Position numbers and translations under genes: made by a program | Shown: positions 8,678-18,500 of the stretch, piece by piece | Numbering within the stretch: the stretch's first letter is position 1 | Layout: the number at the start of each line of letters is the position of its first letter | From: Patescibacteria group bacterium UBA6164 | GTDB lineage: Bacteria > Patescibacteriota > Gracilibacteria > BD1-5 > UBA6164 | DNA: 20,996 bases | Assembly: GCA_002422305.1 (NCBI GenBank) | Contig: DIUG01000058.1 | Span: 1-20,996, forward strand | Direction: 5' to 3' | Notes under the pieces: model-generated | Databases searched by the model: none | What the model was told of the DNA's origin: nothing | What the model saw: only the letters and a program-made list of their open reading frames with translations

Positions 8678-8770
8678 ATAATCTCACTATTTTTTTCCAA
8701 TCTCTCAACTTAACACTACTATTATTTCTCATCAAACTATATTTTGGTCTACTAGATTTTGTAATAAATT
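8678..8770 (-). repeat. Dispersed repeat, copy 3
   Basis: This is the right-hand copy. The stretch TTACAAAATCTAGTAGACC through AGTTTGATGAGAAATAATAG matches copy 1 almost exactly, and its distal part (GTTGAGAGATTGGAAA, GTGAGATTAT) matches copy 2. It lies between the lysozyme-like gene (stop at 8794) and the DUF6922 gene (start 8593), wholly non-coding, so it marks the right border of the defence-like block. Confidence 0.82.
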
Positions 8771-8793
8771 CATTAGATAGACAAGAAATAATT

Positions 8794-10530
8794 TTAATTA
8801 TTAATTAAGTTTTCCATATTATATAAATCTTTCATATAATATTCCATTAATTTTATTGTTTTTTCGTCTGGTACAGTATGTTGAATTTTTTTATAAAATT
8901 CTTTAGCATCCGATTGACTTCAAATTAACATATTTGCTAAATAAGATTTTCTATTATCAGATATTCTACCAAATAAATCAATAAGCCATAAATTTGTTTG
9001 TTCTTCTGCTGTTAAGTCCATAGGTCATGAAATTCATTGTATTTCTTTTTTATTCACATCAATTATTCTATTTCAAATAGAAGGTGCTTTTAAATATTGA
9101 TTTTTATTTACAAATTTAGAATTATTTTTTATTAAATATTTTATAGCTGTTTTATAAGAACTACTTTTATTAATAGTTCTTACTTGTACTTTTTCTTTTT
9201 TATTTGATTTATTTTGTAATATTATTTTATCATATTCTTTTTTATCAATATCTATATATACTTCATCTATAAGTTTTTCATATCATATTTTTCAATTTTT
9301 CGTATGTATTTGATAATATCATTCTGCTCAGCTTCAATTATAATTTTCAATATTTTTTCATCAACTTGATTCAATATTTAATGTTAAAATAATTATTTTT
9401 TCCAGATTTTTTATTAGTTTATCACTATTTTTTTCAATACTATACTCATTTTTATTTTTACTACTTTTATCAGTATATGTAATTTGTTTAGATTCAATTT
9501 TTCAATTTCCTTTATCAATATTAATAACTGCAACTGTTCAAACTAAACTTTCTTTTAATAATCTTTTTAATAAAATTTTAGTTGATTCTGGTAATCAATT
9601 TTTTTCTATAAATTCAGATAATAAAAAATTCGGATCTTTTTCCTCTTTTCTTAATAGATTAGAAATTTTACCAATACCACTTTTTTCTTTTTCTAAAAAA
9701 AATGACAAAGGTCAATTATAAGGCTGTTGTGTATTATGTCCAATATAATATTTAGTAAAAGTATCAATTATTTTATTAGTATTTAAATTATCTCATTTAT
9801 TATTTAAATCTGTTTTTTTTATATTTTTAACTATTTGTTTTCAATTTTTTAATTTAAAAATTGCTGTAAATCAAATATTGTTATATTCTTCATTTTTAGT
9901 GTCATATAAAACTTCAATTGTATCATTTATTATTTTAAATAATTCTTCTTCAGTCAAATCTAATCAAGTATTTTTTGAAAAATCATGATATTTTTTTTCT
10001 GTATTATTTTTTTCTAATATAAAATTAGTATAATTATCTGTAAATATATTATAAAAATCTTTTATAATATTACTCTCATATAAATTTTCAAGAACTCATT
10101 TTATATCAATATTACTTTTTATAATATCTCTATAAGAATCTCAAAGACTAAATCATAATATTTCCTTTCTTTTTTTATAAGTATTATTTGTATTTATTTT
10201 AAAAAGTAAATTATTTAAATCTACTTTTTTGATTAAAAAATCATTATTTTCAAGTTTTTTTATATCATTTTCTATTTCATTTTTGGTTATATTTAACATA
10301 TTATTCTTAACTAATTCATATTCTCATTTAATTTTTAATAATTTTATATGGTAATCTATTTCTGCATCTATTATTCCTTTTTCTATATCATTTAATCATT
10401 CTTGAGAATATTTTTTTATGAGTAATAATATTTTATTTTTGTATTTTTCTGGTAATGAAAAATCATTACATACTTTTTTTTGGTATTCTAATGTATTATT
10501 TTGTTCTAAAATGTGGTTAGCTTTCTCCAT
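8794..10530 (-). CDS. Large unrecognised protein with a lysozyme/transglycosylase-like segment
   Basis: This 578-residue protein has no whole-length family that I recognise. Residues 1-300 are highly charged and helical. Around 387-408 there is LNIESSGG...GSGAEGYYQI. The spacing of the Glu-Ser-Ser-Gly and Gly-Ala-x-Gly-x-x-Gln-Ile elements matches the catalytic region of SLT-type lytic transglycosylases and phage tail lysozymes, E387 being the candidate catalytic Glu. A downstream KTAIKYLI helix fits the same fold. The C-terminus (LIDLFGRISDNRKSYLANML, then HTVPDEKTIKLMEYYM) is unassigned. There is no signal peptide or membrane segment at the N-terminus. It might act on peptidoglycan after export by a dedicated route, or be a phage-like structural lysozyme. 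Real gene: high confidence; the enzyme call is moderate. Confidence 0.85.
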
Positions 10531-10547
10531 ATTTTTTTATAAATCTA

Positions 10548-10623
10548 GTATTTTTTAAAATTTTATCATAATATTTTAAAAAATACAAAAAAGAGAATTT
10601 TTATTATTAAAAAATACAAAAAA
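10548..10623. promoter_or_regulatory. Hairpin and repeats before the lysozyme-like gene
   Basis: Perfect 14-base inverted arms (10548-10561 and 10573-10586, GTATTTTTTAAAAT) with an 11-base spacer begin 18 bases before the ATG at 10530. A third copy of the same word, as TTAAAAAATACAAAAAA (10576-10592 and 10607-10623), makes a direct repeat 31 bases apart. Three sites over the expected promoter suggest an operator or a leader hairpin. AT richness keeps confidence low. Confidence 0.35.
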
Positions 10624-10648
10624 AGGTCATATTTTACGACCTTTTTAA
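10618..10648 (-). terminator. Intrinsic terminator after the small membrane protein gene
   Basis: A 9-base-pair stem, AAAAAGGTC (10620-10628) with GACCTTTTT (10638-10646), encloses a 9-base loop. Leftward, it is followed by a run of T, 12 bases after the stop of the small membrane protein gene. This is the clearest G/C-containing terminator in the window. The T-runs on both sides could let it work in both directions. Confidence 0.7.
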
Positions 10649-10660
10649 ATAATACTTTAT

Positions 10661-10870
10661 TTATCTATTTTTATTTATTTGGTTTAGTGCTATTGCAAAT
10701 AACATTAAACCTATAGAAAATAAATTTACAACATTAAATTCATCAGGTTCAATTTTTCCTAATCTATTTAGTAATATATAAAAAAACATTACTATATTAA
10801 AAAATAATAGGATAAAACTTAATCCTAAAGAAATAAAACTAATATATCTAATAACAATTAACCATTTCAT
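10661..10870 (-). CDS. Small two-helix membrane protein
   Basis: This 69-residue protein begins MKWLIVIRYISFISLGLSFI. It has two hydrophobic segments (about residues 4-34 and 47-64) separated by a charged loop (NRLGKIEPDEF), and ends NQINKNR. It contains no in-frame TGA, and the coding sequence is kept open without it. A strong Shine-Dalgarno-like GGAGGG (10875-10880) sits 4 bases before the ATG, which supports the start and is unusual here because other genes in the window have only A-rich leaders. It lies 68 bases after the flippase gene and may share its transcript, ending at the terminator at 10618-10648. No family is recognised. Confidence 0.75.
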   Translation of the reverse strand: MKWLIVIRYISFISLGLSFILLFFNIVMFFYILLNRLGKIEPDEFNVVNLFSIGLMLFAIALNQINKNR

Positions 10871-10874
10871 AACA

Positions 10875-10880
10875 CCCTCC
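10875..10880 (-). promoter_or_regulatory. Strong Shine-Dalgarno site of the small membrane protein
   Basis: Read leftward, AGGAGGGTGTT immediately precedes the ATG at 10870, matching the anti-Shine-Dalgarno complement at six positions. No other start in the window has a comparable site. Confidence 0.75.
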
Positions 10881-10938
10881 TTTTTTTGATATTAACACAC
10901 AATTTTAAATATATATATAATAAAAATAAAATCAAATT

Positions 10939-12468
10939 TTACAGGCTCTTTTTGGATTGTTTTTTAAGTGTTTTAATTTCTCATATAAAAAATTTGAATT
11001 CTTTTAGATTTATAAAAATAAATATTATAAAATATAAAAAGGAATATAAACAAAACATTAATAATAATTCTAATCTATTTAAAGATGAAAAAATAGGTAA
11101 TATATATTTATAAGTTAATAATCAAATAATTCATATTAAAATTATATTTTTAAATAAATATTTAAAATCGAAATCTATTTTATATTTTTCTCATAAAGCA
11201 TATTCACTCATTATCCATATTAAAAACCATCATATACCAGTTGCAAGAGATGCACCATTTACTCATATAGTTTTTATAAATATATAATTCATGATAAAAT
11301 TAAATGTTATAGCTATTAAAACTATATAAATTCTTTCTTTTACTTTTCAAATAGAAGCCATTATATTGAAATTCATTTGTAATAGGAAATTAAAAGCCAA
11401 GAATAGTATAGAATATTTTAAAATAATTCATGAATTTAAAAATTTTTCACCAAAAAACATTATAGATAAGATCTCTGAAAAAACAAAAAATAGTACACTA
11501 AAAGCTATAGAGAGAGAAAAAAAGTTTTTTTGAAATATGGATTTTACTATATTGATTTTTTCAGTTTCATTTTTTGAATGCATCTCCGAAAACATAGGAT
11601 AAAGTAATGAAAAAATAGGTCATATAATCATAAATGGAATACTTATAATACTTAAATAATTTGTGTAATAACCAGCATCAAGAGTACCAAGCATATATAT
11701 AATCATTTGCATATCTATTTGTCATAATATAACAGATGCTTGTAATCATATAAATATAGATAATGAATATTTAAAAATTGTTTTAAATAATTTTTTATCC
11801 CATAATATTTTTTGATTTTTTAGATATATTTTATAATATTTATTATAAAATATTATAATTCAAAATATTATTCATATATATAGTCAAAAAAGCCAGCTAT
11901 AAGAAAAAGTAATTATATTTCACAAATTTAAAAAATATAAAAATAATACAAATATTAATATAAATCACATTCTTACAAATTCTAATATTTTATTATAAAA
12001 TGTATTTTGTACAACCATTAAAAAAGTTGATATTATTTGAAAAATATTTATTCATAAAAAGAAAAAAGCAAATATTTTCATTATATTTGATGCAGATCAA
12101 GTTTTGAAGTATGAATTAGCTATATAATCAGCTCAAAAAAAGAAAAATAAAGCTATACTTAATCATGTAATCATTTGTGCACTTAATGCATAAAAAAGTA
12201 TAGATTTTACTTTATCATACCTTTTTTCTGTTATAAATTTAGGTATAAAATAATTTAAACTATCAGTAAGTCATAAATCATTATATGCTGAAACTAGAGT
12301 AATAAGACTTATTACTCAATATAAAACTCATACTTCAGTTACATCAAGCTCATTACTTATGATTATTTTTATAAAATATCAAATAGGACCTATTATAAAA
12401 GAAAAAAGATATAACCAAAATCATTTTTTTAATATTTTTTCAGATAGGGAATTATGTTGTTCAATCAT
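10939..12468 (-). CDS. Oligosaccharide flippase / polysaccharide biosynthesis membrane protein
   Basis: This 509-residue, very hydrophobic protein has about 12-14 membrane segments of the MOP (Wzx/MATE-like) superfamily. The N-terminus is SEKILKKGFWLYLFSFIIG, then ELDVTEVGVLYGVISLITL, the opening typical of polysaccharide flippases. Mid-protein has QMIIYMLGTLDAGYYTNYLS, where the aspartate- and glycine-rich stretch is a family landmark, and PIFSLLYPMFSEM. Later come AFNFLLQMNFNIMASIGKVK and TIGVNGASLATGIGWF. The tail (KTLKKQSKKSL) is basic and cytosolic. Family members flip lipid-linked oligosaccharides across the inner membrane, so it probably serves cell-surface glycans. Start: the ATG at 12468 gives the usual short cytosolic lead. 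It is divergent from mtnN with a 135-base intergenic region. Confidence 0.9.
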
Positions 12469-12603
12469 TTAAAAATTGTAAATAATAATAAATATATTTT
12501 ATAATAATAAAATACTTAAAATTAAAAAATAAAAATTAAATTTTATAAATAAAAAAAAAATTATATAATTGTTTTGATTTTATTTTTATTAATTTAAATT
12601 GGT
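12469..12603. promoter_or_regulatory. Divergent promoter region between flippase and mtnN
   Basis: This is a 135-base, almost purely A/T stretch. A TATAAT word at 12564-12569 is a candidate -10 box for mtnN (start 12604), without a convincing -35 partner. Leftward, TATAAA-like words could serve the flippase gene. No SAH riboswitch-like structure was seen, although mtnN-luxS genes are sometimes SAH-controlled. Confidence 0.3.
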
Positions 12604-13269
12604 TTGGAAAAAATATGAATTATAACTGCTATGAAAGAAGAAGCAGAACATATAATAAAATTATATTGATTAGAAAATAGTAAAAATTTAGAAAATATAA
12701 GTATTTATGAAAATCAAAGAATAGTTTTAATTCTTTCTTGAATATGAAAAATACAATCTTCTATAGCTACTAGTTTTTTATTTTTAAATTATAAAATTTC
12801 AAAAATAATAAATATAGGTATAGCTTGAAGTTTATTATGAGAAAAAGCTTTGATTTGAGATGTTTTTTTAATAAATAAAATATTTCAACATGATATTTAT
12901 TTACCTTTTGAAGGTGCACATTTAGATTATGCTAAACTAGAAATATTTATAGATAATAATGTAGATTTAGATTTTAGTGAATTTGATTTTTCAGTTTCAA
13001 AGAATTCTTATTGTTTAACTTGAGATCAATTTATAGATGATATAAATAAAGTTAAAGAATTTATAAAAAAATACAATGCACAAGTTATTGAAATGGAGGC
13101 TTTTGCAGTTGCATCAGTTGCTAGAGAATTTAATAGTTTAAATAAATGTATATTTATAAAAGCTATTTCAGACGGAGCAGATAATAATGCAAAAATTTCA
13201 CATATGTGAAATTTAGATTTTGCAATGCAAAATTCTATAAAGGTATTAAAAAAAATTATTAATTTATAA
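12604..13269 (+). CDS. mtnN: 5'-methylthioadenosine/S-adenosylhomocysteine nucleosidase
   Basis: This 221-residue enzyme cleaves adenine from S-adenosylhomocysteine (giving S-ribosylhomocysteine) and from methylthioadenosine. Key residues of the known enzyme are in place: IGIITAMKEEA with E12, VLILSGIGKIQSSIA, IINIGIAGSLLGE, the VIEMEAFAVASVA helix (E163/E165) and FIKAISDGAD with D190. Most of these glycines are TGA codons. The start is taken as TTG at 12604: a TAA lies 9 bases before it in frame, and the first ATG (12631) would cut off the first beta strand and E12. It is the first of three close rightward genes. Downstream, LuxS uses its ribosylhomocysteine product and Apt its adenine. Confidence 0.93.
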
Positions 13270-13275
13270 AAAAAT

Positions 13276-13755
13276 ATGGAAAAAATAGCAAGTTTTATGA
13301 TAGATCATACAAAAATGTTTCCTGGAGTTTTTGTTTCTAGAAAAGATAATATAGGTAATGAAGTAATTACTACTTTTGATTTAAGAATGACAAAACCAAA
13401 TAAAGAACCAGTTATGAATACTGCTGAAATGCATGCAATTGAGCATTTATGAGCAACTTTTTTAAGAAACCATAATGAATATGGTTCTAAAATAATTTAT
13501 TTTGGTCCTATGTGATGCAGAACAGGTTTTTATCTTTTATTAAGTGGTGATTATGAATCAAAAGATATAATTTCTTTACTTATAGAATTATATACTTTTA
13601 TAAAAGATTTTGTATGAGAAATACCAGGTCAAAGTGCTCGTGATTGTTGAAATTATTTAGATATGAATTTACCAATGGCTAAATATTTATCAAATAAATA
13701 TTTAGATGAAGTTTTACTTGATATAAAAGATTATAATTTATTTTATCCTCAATAA
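13276..13755 (+). CDS. luxS: S-ribosylhomocysteine lyase LuxS
   Basis: This 159-residue enzyme splits S-ribosylhomocysteine into homocysteine and dihydroxypentanedione, the precursor of autoinducer-2. The metal-binding HAIEH motif (H53, E56, H57) and the catalytic cysteines C81 (FGPMGCRTGF) and C124 (ARDCGNYLD) are all present. H11 lies in the usual DHT segment. Glycines in HLGATFL, GPMGCRTG and DCGN are TGA codons, so under the standard code the gene would be cut into pieces. The length matches the family. It starts 6 bases after mtnN and is followed 7 bases later by apt. Whether it serves signalling or only homocysteine recycling and detoxification cannot be told; no AI-2 receptor gene is in the window. 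Confidence 0.96.
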
Positions 13756-13762
13756 TTATTAT

Positions 13763-14263
13763 ATGGAATTAAAAAATTATATAAGAGATATAAAAGATTT
13801 TCCTATTGAATGAATAATATTCAAAGATATAACACCACTTTTACAAAATACTATTGCTTTTAATGAAGTTATAGAAAGATTTTCTGAATTTATAAAAGAG
13901 GCAGATGTAATTATAGGACTTGATGCTAGATGATTTTTATTTGCTTGAGCATTATCATATAAATTATCTAAACCACTTTCTATTGTTAGAAAAAAATGAA
14001 AATTACCATATAATACTGTTTCAGTTGATTATGAATTAGAATACTGAAAAAATACTTTTGATATTCATATAGATGCTATTAATCCTTGAGATAAAGTAGT
14101 TATTATAGATGATTTATTAGCTACTTGATGAACTGCTTTAGCAGCTTGTCAATTAGTTGAAAAATTATGAGGAATAGTACAAAGTATAAATGTAGTAATA
14201 GATTTAAAACTTTTAAATAAAAAAAATGAGTTAAAAAATTATAAAATAAATTCTATTTTATAA
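13763..14263 (+). CDS. apt: Adenine phosphoribosyltransferase
   Basis: This 166-residue enzyme makes AMP from adenine and PRPP. The PRPP-binding loop VVIIDDLLATGGTALAA (about 112-128) is intact, as are the substrate segment DVIIGLDARGFLFAGALSYK and the N-terminal PIEGIIFKDITPLL typical of Apt. The protein is slightly shorter than the common 170-180 residues. It is the third gene of the tight mtnN-luxS-apt cluster and would recycle the adenine released by MtnN. Its last 11 bases overlap the end of the convergent malic enzyme gene. Confidence 0.95.
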
Positions 14264-15386
14264 CTCATGCTATTATATTTGCTATATTTTTATCAAGAGG
14301 ATTAGGTATTATTTCATCAATAGTAGGATTTTTTACATAATTAGCTAATGCTTTAGCTGCTTTTATTTTATGTTCATCAGTTATTTTTATTACTCTATTT
14401 TCTAATGCTCATTTAAATAATCCAGGAAAAATAAGCACATTATTTAATTGATTTGGAAAATCTGATCTACCTGTTGCAACTATTAAAGCTCAGGCTTTTT
14501 TTGCTGTATCGGGCATTATTTCTGGAATTGGATTTGCCATTGCAAAAATAATAGGATCTTTATTCATTTTTTTAACCATTTCACTTGTTAAAACTCAAGG
14601 AGCAGAAACTCATATAAATATATTTGCTCAAACTAAGGCATTAGATAATTTTCAATCAATATTATTTATATTTGTAAATTTTAATATTTCTTTTTTCTCT
14701 TTATTTAAATCCGTTCTATTTTTTGATACTATTCATTTACTATCACAAACTAATATATCATTGAATCAATATAATTTTATTAATTTAATTATAGCTGTTC
14801 CGGCTGCTCATAATCAATTAATAACTACTTTTACATCTTCTTTTTTTCTATTTGTTATTTTTAATGAATTAATTAATCAAGCAAGGCAAACTATAGCAGT
14901 ACCATGTTGATCATCATGAAAAACTGGAATATTTAATTCTGTTTTCAATCTTTCTTCTATTTCAAAACATCTAGGAGCAGAAATATCTTCTAAATTTATT
15001 CATCAAATCGTAGGAGATATATGTTTTATTGTTTTTATAATCTCTTCAGTATCTTGTGTATTAAGTACTATTGGGAAAGCATTTACTCATGCAAATTCTT
15101 TTAATAAAACACATTTTCATTCCATTACAGGTAAGCTAGCAAGTCATCAAATATTTCATAATCATAGTACAGCAGATCAGTCTGAAATAACAGCTATTGT
15201 ATTTGCTTTGATTGTATATTTATAAGCATTTTCTGGGTTTTTAGCTATTTCTAAGCAAGGTTGAGCAACTCATGGAGTATATGCTAGTGATAAATCTTGT
15301 TTAGTATCTAATTTTATTTTAGATTTAAAATCTATTTTTCATTTCCATTTTTCATGTAATATTAAACTTTCTTTAAAGTAATCCAT
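14253..15386 (-). CDS. NAD(P)-dependent malic enzyme (short bacterial form)
   Basis: This 377-residue enzyme oxidatively decarboxylates malate to pyruvate. It has the catalytic tyrosine region LSLAYTPGVAQPC (Y36), the TIAVISDGSAVLGLGNIGG stretch, and MEGKCVLLKEFAGVNAFPI with the catalytic lysine. The metal-binding residues lie in NLEDISAPRCFEIEE and VFHDDQHGTA, and the dinucleotide fold is VVINGLGAAGTA (GLGAAG, 191-196). The C-terminus has MANPIPEIMPD and ATGRSDFPNQLNN, both family signatures. Cofactor preference (NAD or NADP) cannot be read reliably. The gene ends at TAG, one of only two TAG stops in the window, and overlaps the apt end by 11 bases. It may provide pyruvate and NAD(P)H in a cell with few other carbon routes. 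Confidence 0.94.
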
Positions 15387-15462
15387 ATATTTTATTTTAA
15401 AAATTAAGTTTATATATTCTATATATTTTATTTAAAATAACAATTTTAATATTTACTCCACC

Positions 15463-15527
15463 AATATTATTATTTTTTCTAATATTTTAATAATATTTTT
15501 GACTTATTTTCAAATTTATATTATTTT
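15463..15527 (+). promoter_or_regulatory. Candidate promoter with inverted repeat before the giant pilin-like gene
   Basis: TTGACT (15499-15504) and TATTTT (15522-15527), 17 bases apart, form a plausible promoter about 30 bases before the ATG at 15557. Just upstream, 10-base inverted arms AATATTATTA and TAATAATATT (15463-15472 and 15488-15497) end 2 bases before the -35 box and could be an operator. The A-rich leader contains no Shine-Dalgarno match. Confidence 0.4.
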
Positions 15528-15556
15528 ATATTTAAATTATTAATTTTAAAAAAAAT

Positions 15557-18500
15557 ATGAAAAAAAATACAAATAAATGATTTACATTAGTTGAGCTTAT
15601 TGTTAGTATAGTTATTTTAACAATTTTAAGTGTAATTTCTTATTTATCATTTTCTTGATATATGGAAAAATCTAGGGATTCAGTTAGGATAACAGATATA
15701 AATTCACTAACTACTTGATTAGAATTATTTTTTATTGAATCTTGAAAATATCCTATTCCAGATAATTATGTATCAAAAAGTTTTTCTGGAACTGAAGTTT
15801 GGAAAGAATGAACTATATGAGATCAAGTATATAATAATTTAAAAATATTTTCAAAATTACCGATTGATTATAAAATGTGAGTAGAATACACATATTCTAC
15901 TCATTCAAATAATAAACAATATGAAATATGAACTATATCAGAATCTATATATGCAAATAGCCATAGACTAATAAATAATATATTTTTGAGTGAGGCATAT
16001 TGAAATATTAAATACGGTAAAAATGTTAGAGCATATATAATTTGAAATTATGATTCATTAGTTTGACAAACTGTAGTGAAAAAATGTGAAAACAATCAAG
16101 ACACATGACTATATGAATGTGTTAATATTGTAATAAATTTACCAACACTAATAAGTTCTTATAAATCTATTTGAGATTTAGAAGATTTATTTGATTATAG
16201 ATTATTATCTCTAAATTGATATACTAATTTACCATCATCATATAATACAAAATTTATAGAAGAAACAAATATAGAAAATATTCCAATTAGTGATGTACCA
16301 ATGGATCTTTATCCTACAACATTATTTGTATTTTCAGGATTTAATTTACCAGTTTGTAACAAAATAACTCAAGATGTACAAAATTTGGTTTTATCATGAA
16401 GTGTTGAAGTGTCATGTACAGGATCAAAAGATGTTACTTTTTATGAAATAGATTGTTGAAATTGAGAATCTATTTTAGGAAGTTCTGGAACTTGTAATTA
16501 TTCGTCTGTTTGAAAGTATAATATAAAATGTAGTGTAGAATGATGAATTACATCAGGTTGATGTATATGATCAGTATTAGTTGATCCTATACCTGCTAAT
16601 TGAATAATTGATCCAAATGACGATGATGACGATGATGATGACGATGATGATGATGACGATGATGATGATGATAAAACAGGTACTGGTAGTCAAAAATCTA
16701 GTATAGATCCAATATGTAAATCCATTAGTTTTAATGAAAAAACTAATGAGTGAAAAGCTGAAGTAACTTGTTGAACTGAATGAAATGTACAACAACATAG
16801 AATAGATTGTTGAAATTGAACTGTTATTAATTCACAATATTGAGAATGTATTTATCCAGTAGAGTCTATTTATACAGTAAGTTGTCTTATTGATGATGAA
16901 ACAACAGCAGTGTCTAGTTGTATGAAAGATTTGGATATGAATAAAAAACCTACTCCTCCTGCTGTGAGTTGTGATTTTCTATGAGTTTATGATGAAAATT
17001 ATGATCATTTTACATTTTGAATGACACCTTCTTCAGTTAATGTATCATGTTTTTGATCAAATTATCAAAATATTGCTATAAATTGTTGAGATGTTTCTGC
17101 TTGAGCTTTGACTTGAACTTGATGAGTTTGTACTTATAATAAATGATGAATAAAACAAATTTCATGTGATCTTACTTGAATATGATGAGATGTAGATTCT
17201 TGTACTCAAGAAATAGAAATAGAGGATGTGCCTTGATGTTCATCTATAAATATTTTCCCAACACCACCACCTCATTATAACTCAATGACATATTCATGTA
17301 ATTGAATTTGAAATGTAAGTACATATCAAGTTGATTGTTGAGATGGAAATATTATTGATTTAGATTGAGAATCTGATATAGCAGTTTGTGAATATGATAC
17401 TCAATGAAGTTATACACCTAAGTGTTTAATCGATTGATGAGATCTTCCTTGAGAAGTTTGTCAATGAGCACCAGTTTCTATACCATATACTACAGATAAT
17501 CCAGTATGTAATAAATTAGAAAATCAAGGTTTAGTATGAATTGATCCATTATCTGCTAGTTTAAGATGTGATACTTCTTATGCTACTAGTACACAAATAG
17601 ATTGTTGATGAGGTATACCTATAGTTAATGATAGATTTGCAGAGTGTAAATATCCAGATAAATGAATTTATTTTGCATCTTGTTATATTAATGGGCAAAG
17701 TACAACTACTGCAGTTTGTACTAAAACTATAATGGTACCAATAAATAATCCAGTAGAAGAACCATTACCAGAAGAACCAACTTGAGAATGAACACAATGA
17801 GATCCTTATACTATTTCATCTTGTGATCAATTACAAGCTATTGATAGTGATATTGTTAGTCCTCAATATGATCCTATATATTGAGTTTGAACTGTAAAAC
17901 TTCAAAAAAATTATGTACTTACTAATAATATAGATTGTTCTTGAATACCTAATTTTAATCCAATAGGTAATAGTTGAAATAGATTTAGGTGAATTTTTGA
18001 TGGTAATTGATATACGATATCAAATATAAATATAACAAGTACAAATTATTTATGATTATTTTCAAGATTAGAAAATGCAACTATAAAAAATTTTACTTTA
18101 AATAATTTTAATATAGATTGAACTTGATGATATTTAGGATGAATTTCATGATATGCAAAATCATCAGTTATAGAAAATATAAATATCATTTGAAATATAA
18201 AATGAGCATCTAGTTATATATGATGACTAGTATGATATACAGAGGAAATAGATATAAAAAATATAAATATTTCTTGAAGTTTTATTTGAGCTGATTTTTT
18301 ATGATGAGCAGTTTGATATATAGGAAGTTGAATTATAGATAATATATGATTTTCTTGAAAAGTAGAAGGTACTGATAATGTTTGATGAATATTATGATAT
18401 TCATATTCATGACTTATTACTAATTTAAAATCACATTGAAGTGTTATATGAAGTTCAAATATATGATGATTAGTAGGTAATATTTATACTGGTACATTAT

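Noticed and set aside
6137..8770. CRISPR array
   Set aside because: The three repeats are about 1-1.5 kb apart with whole genes between them, are too long and variable, and there are no cas genes.
6137..8770. Integron attC sites
   Set aside because: No integrase gene, no clear R'/R'' core pair (GTTRRRY) and little internal symmetry beyond one 14-base near-palindrome. Cassette-like layout is kept only as an inference.
10886..11113. Rightward 75-codon open frame
   Set aside because: It is antisense to the end of the flippase gene, whose frame runs without break to 10939 when TGA is read as Gly.
16577..16798. Leftward frame with an Ile/Val-rich product
   Set aside because: It is simply the complement of the poly-Asp codon tract and surrounding giant-gene sequence.
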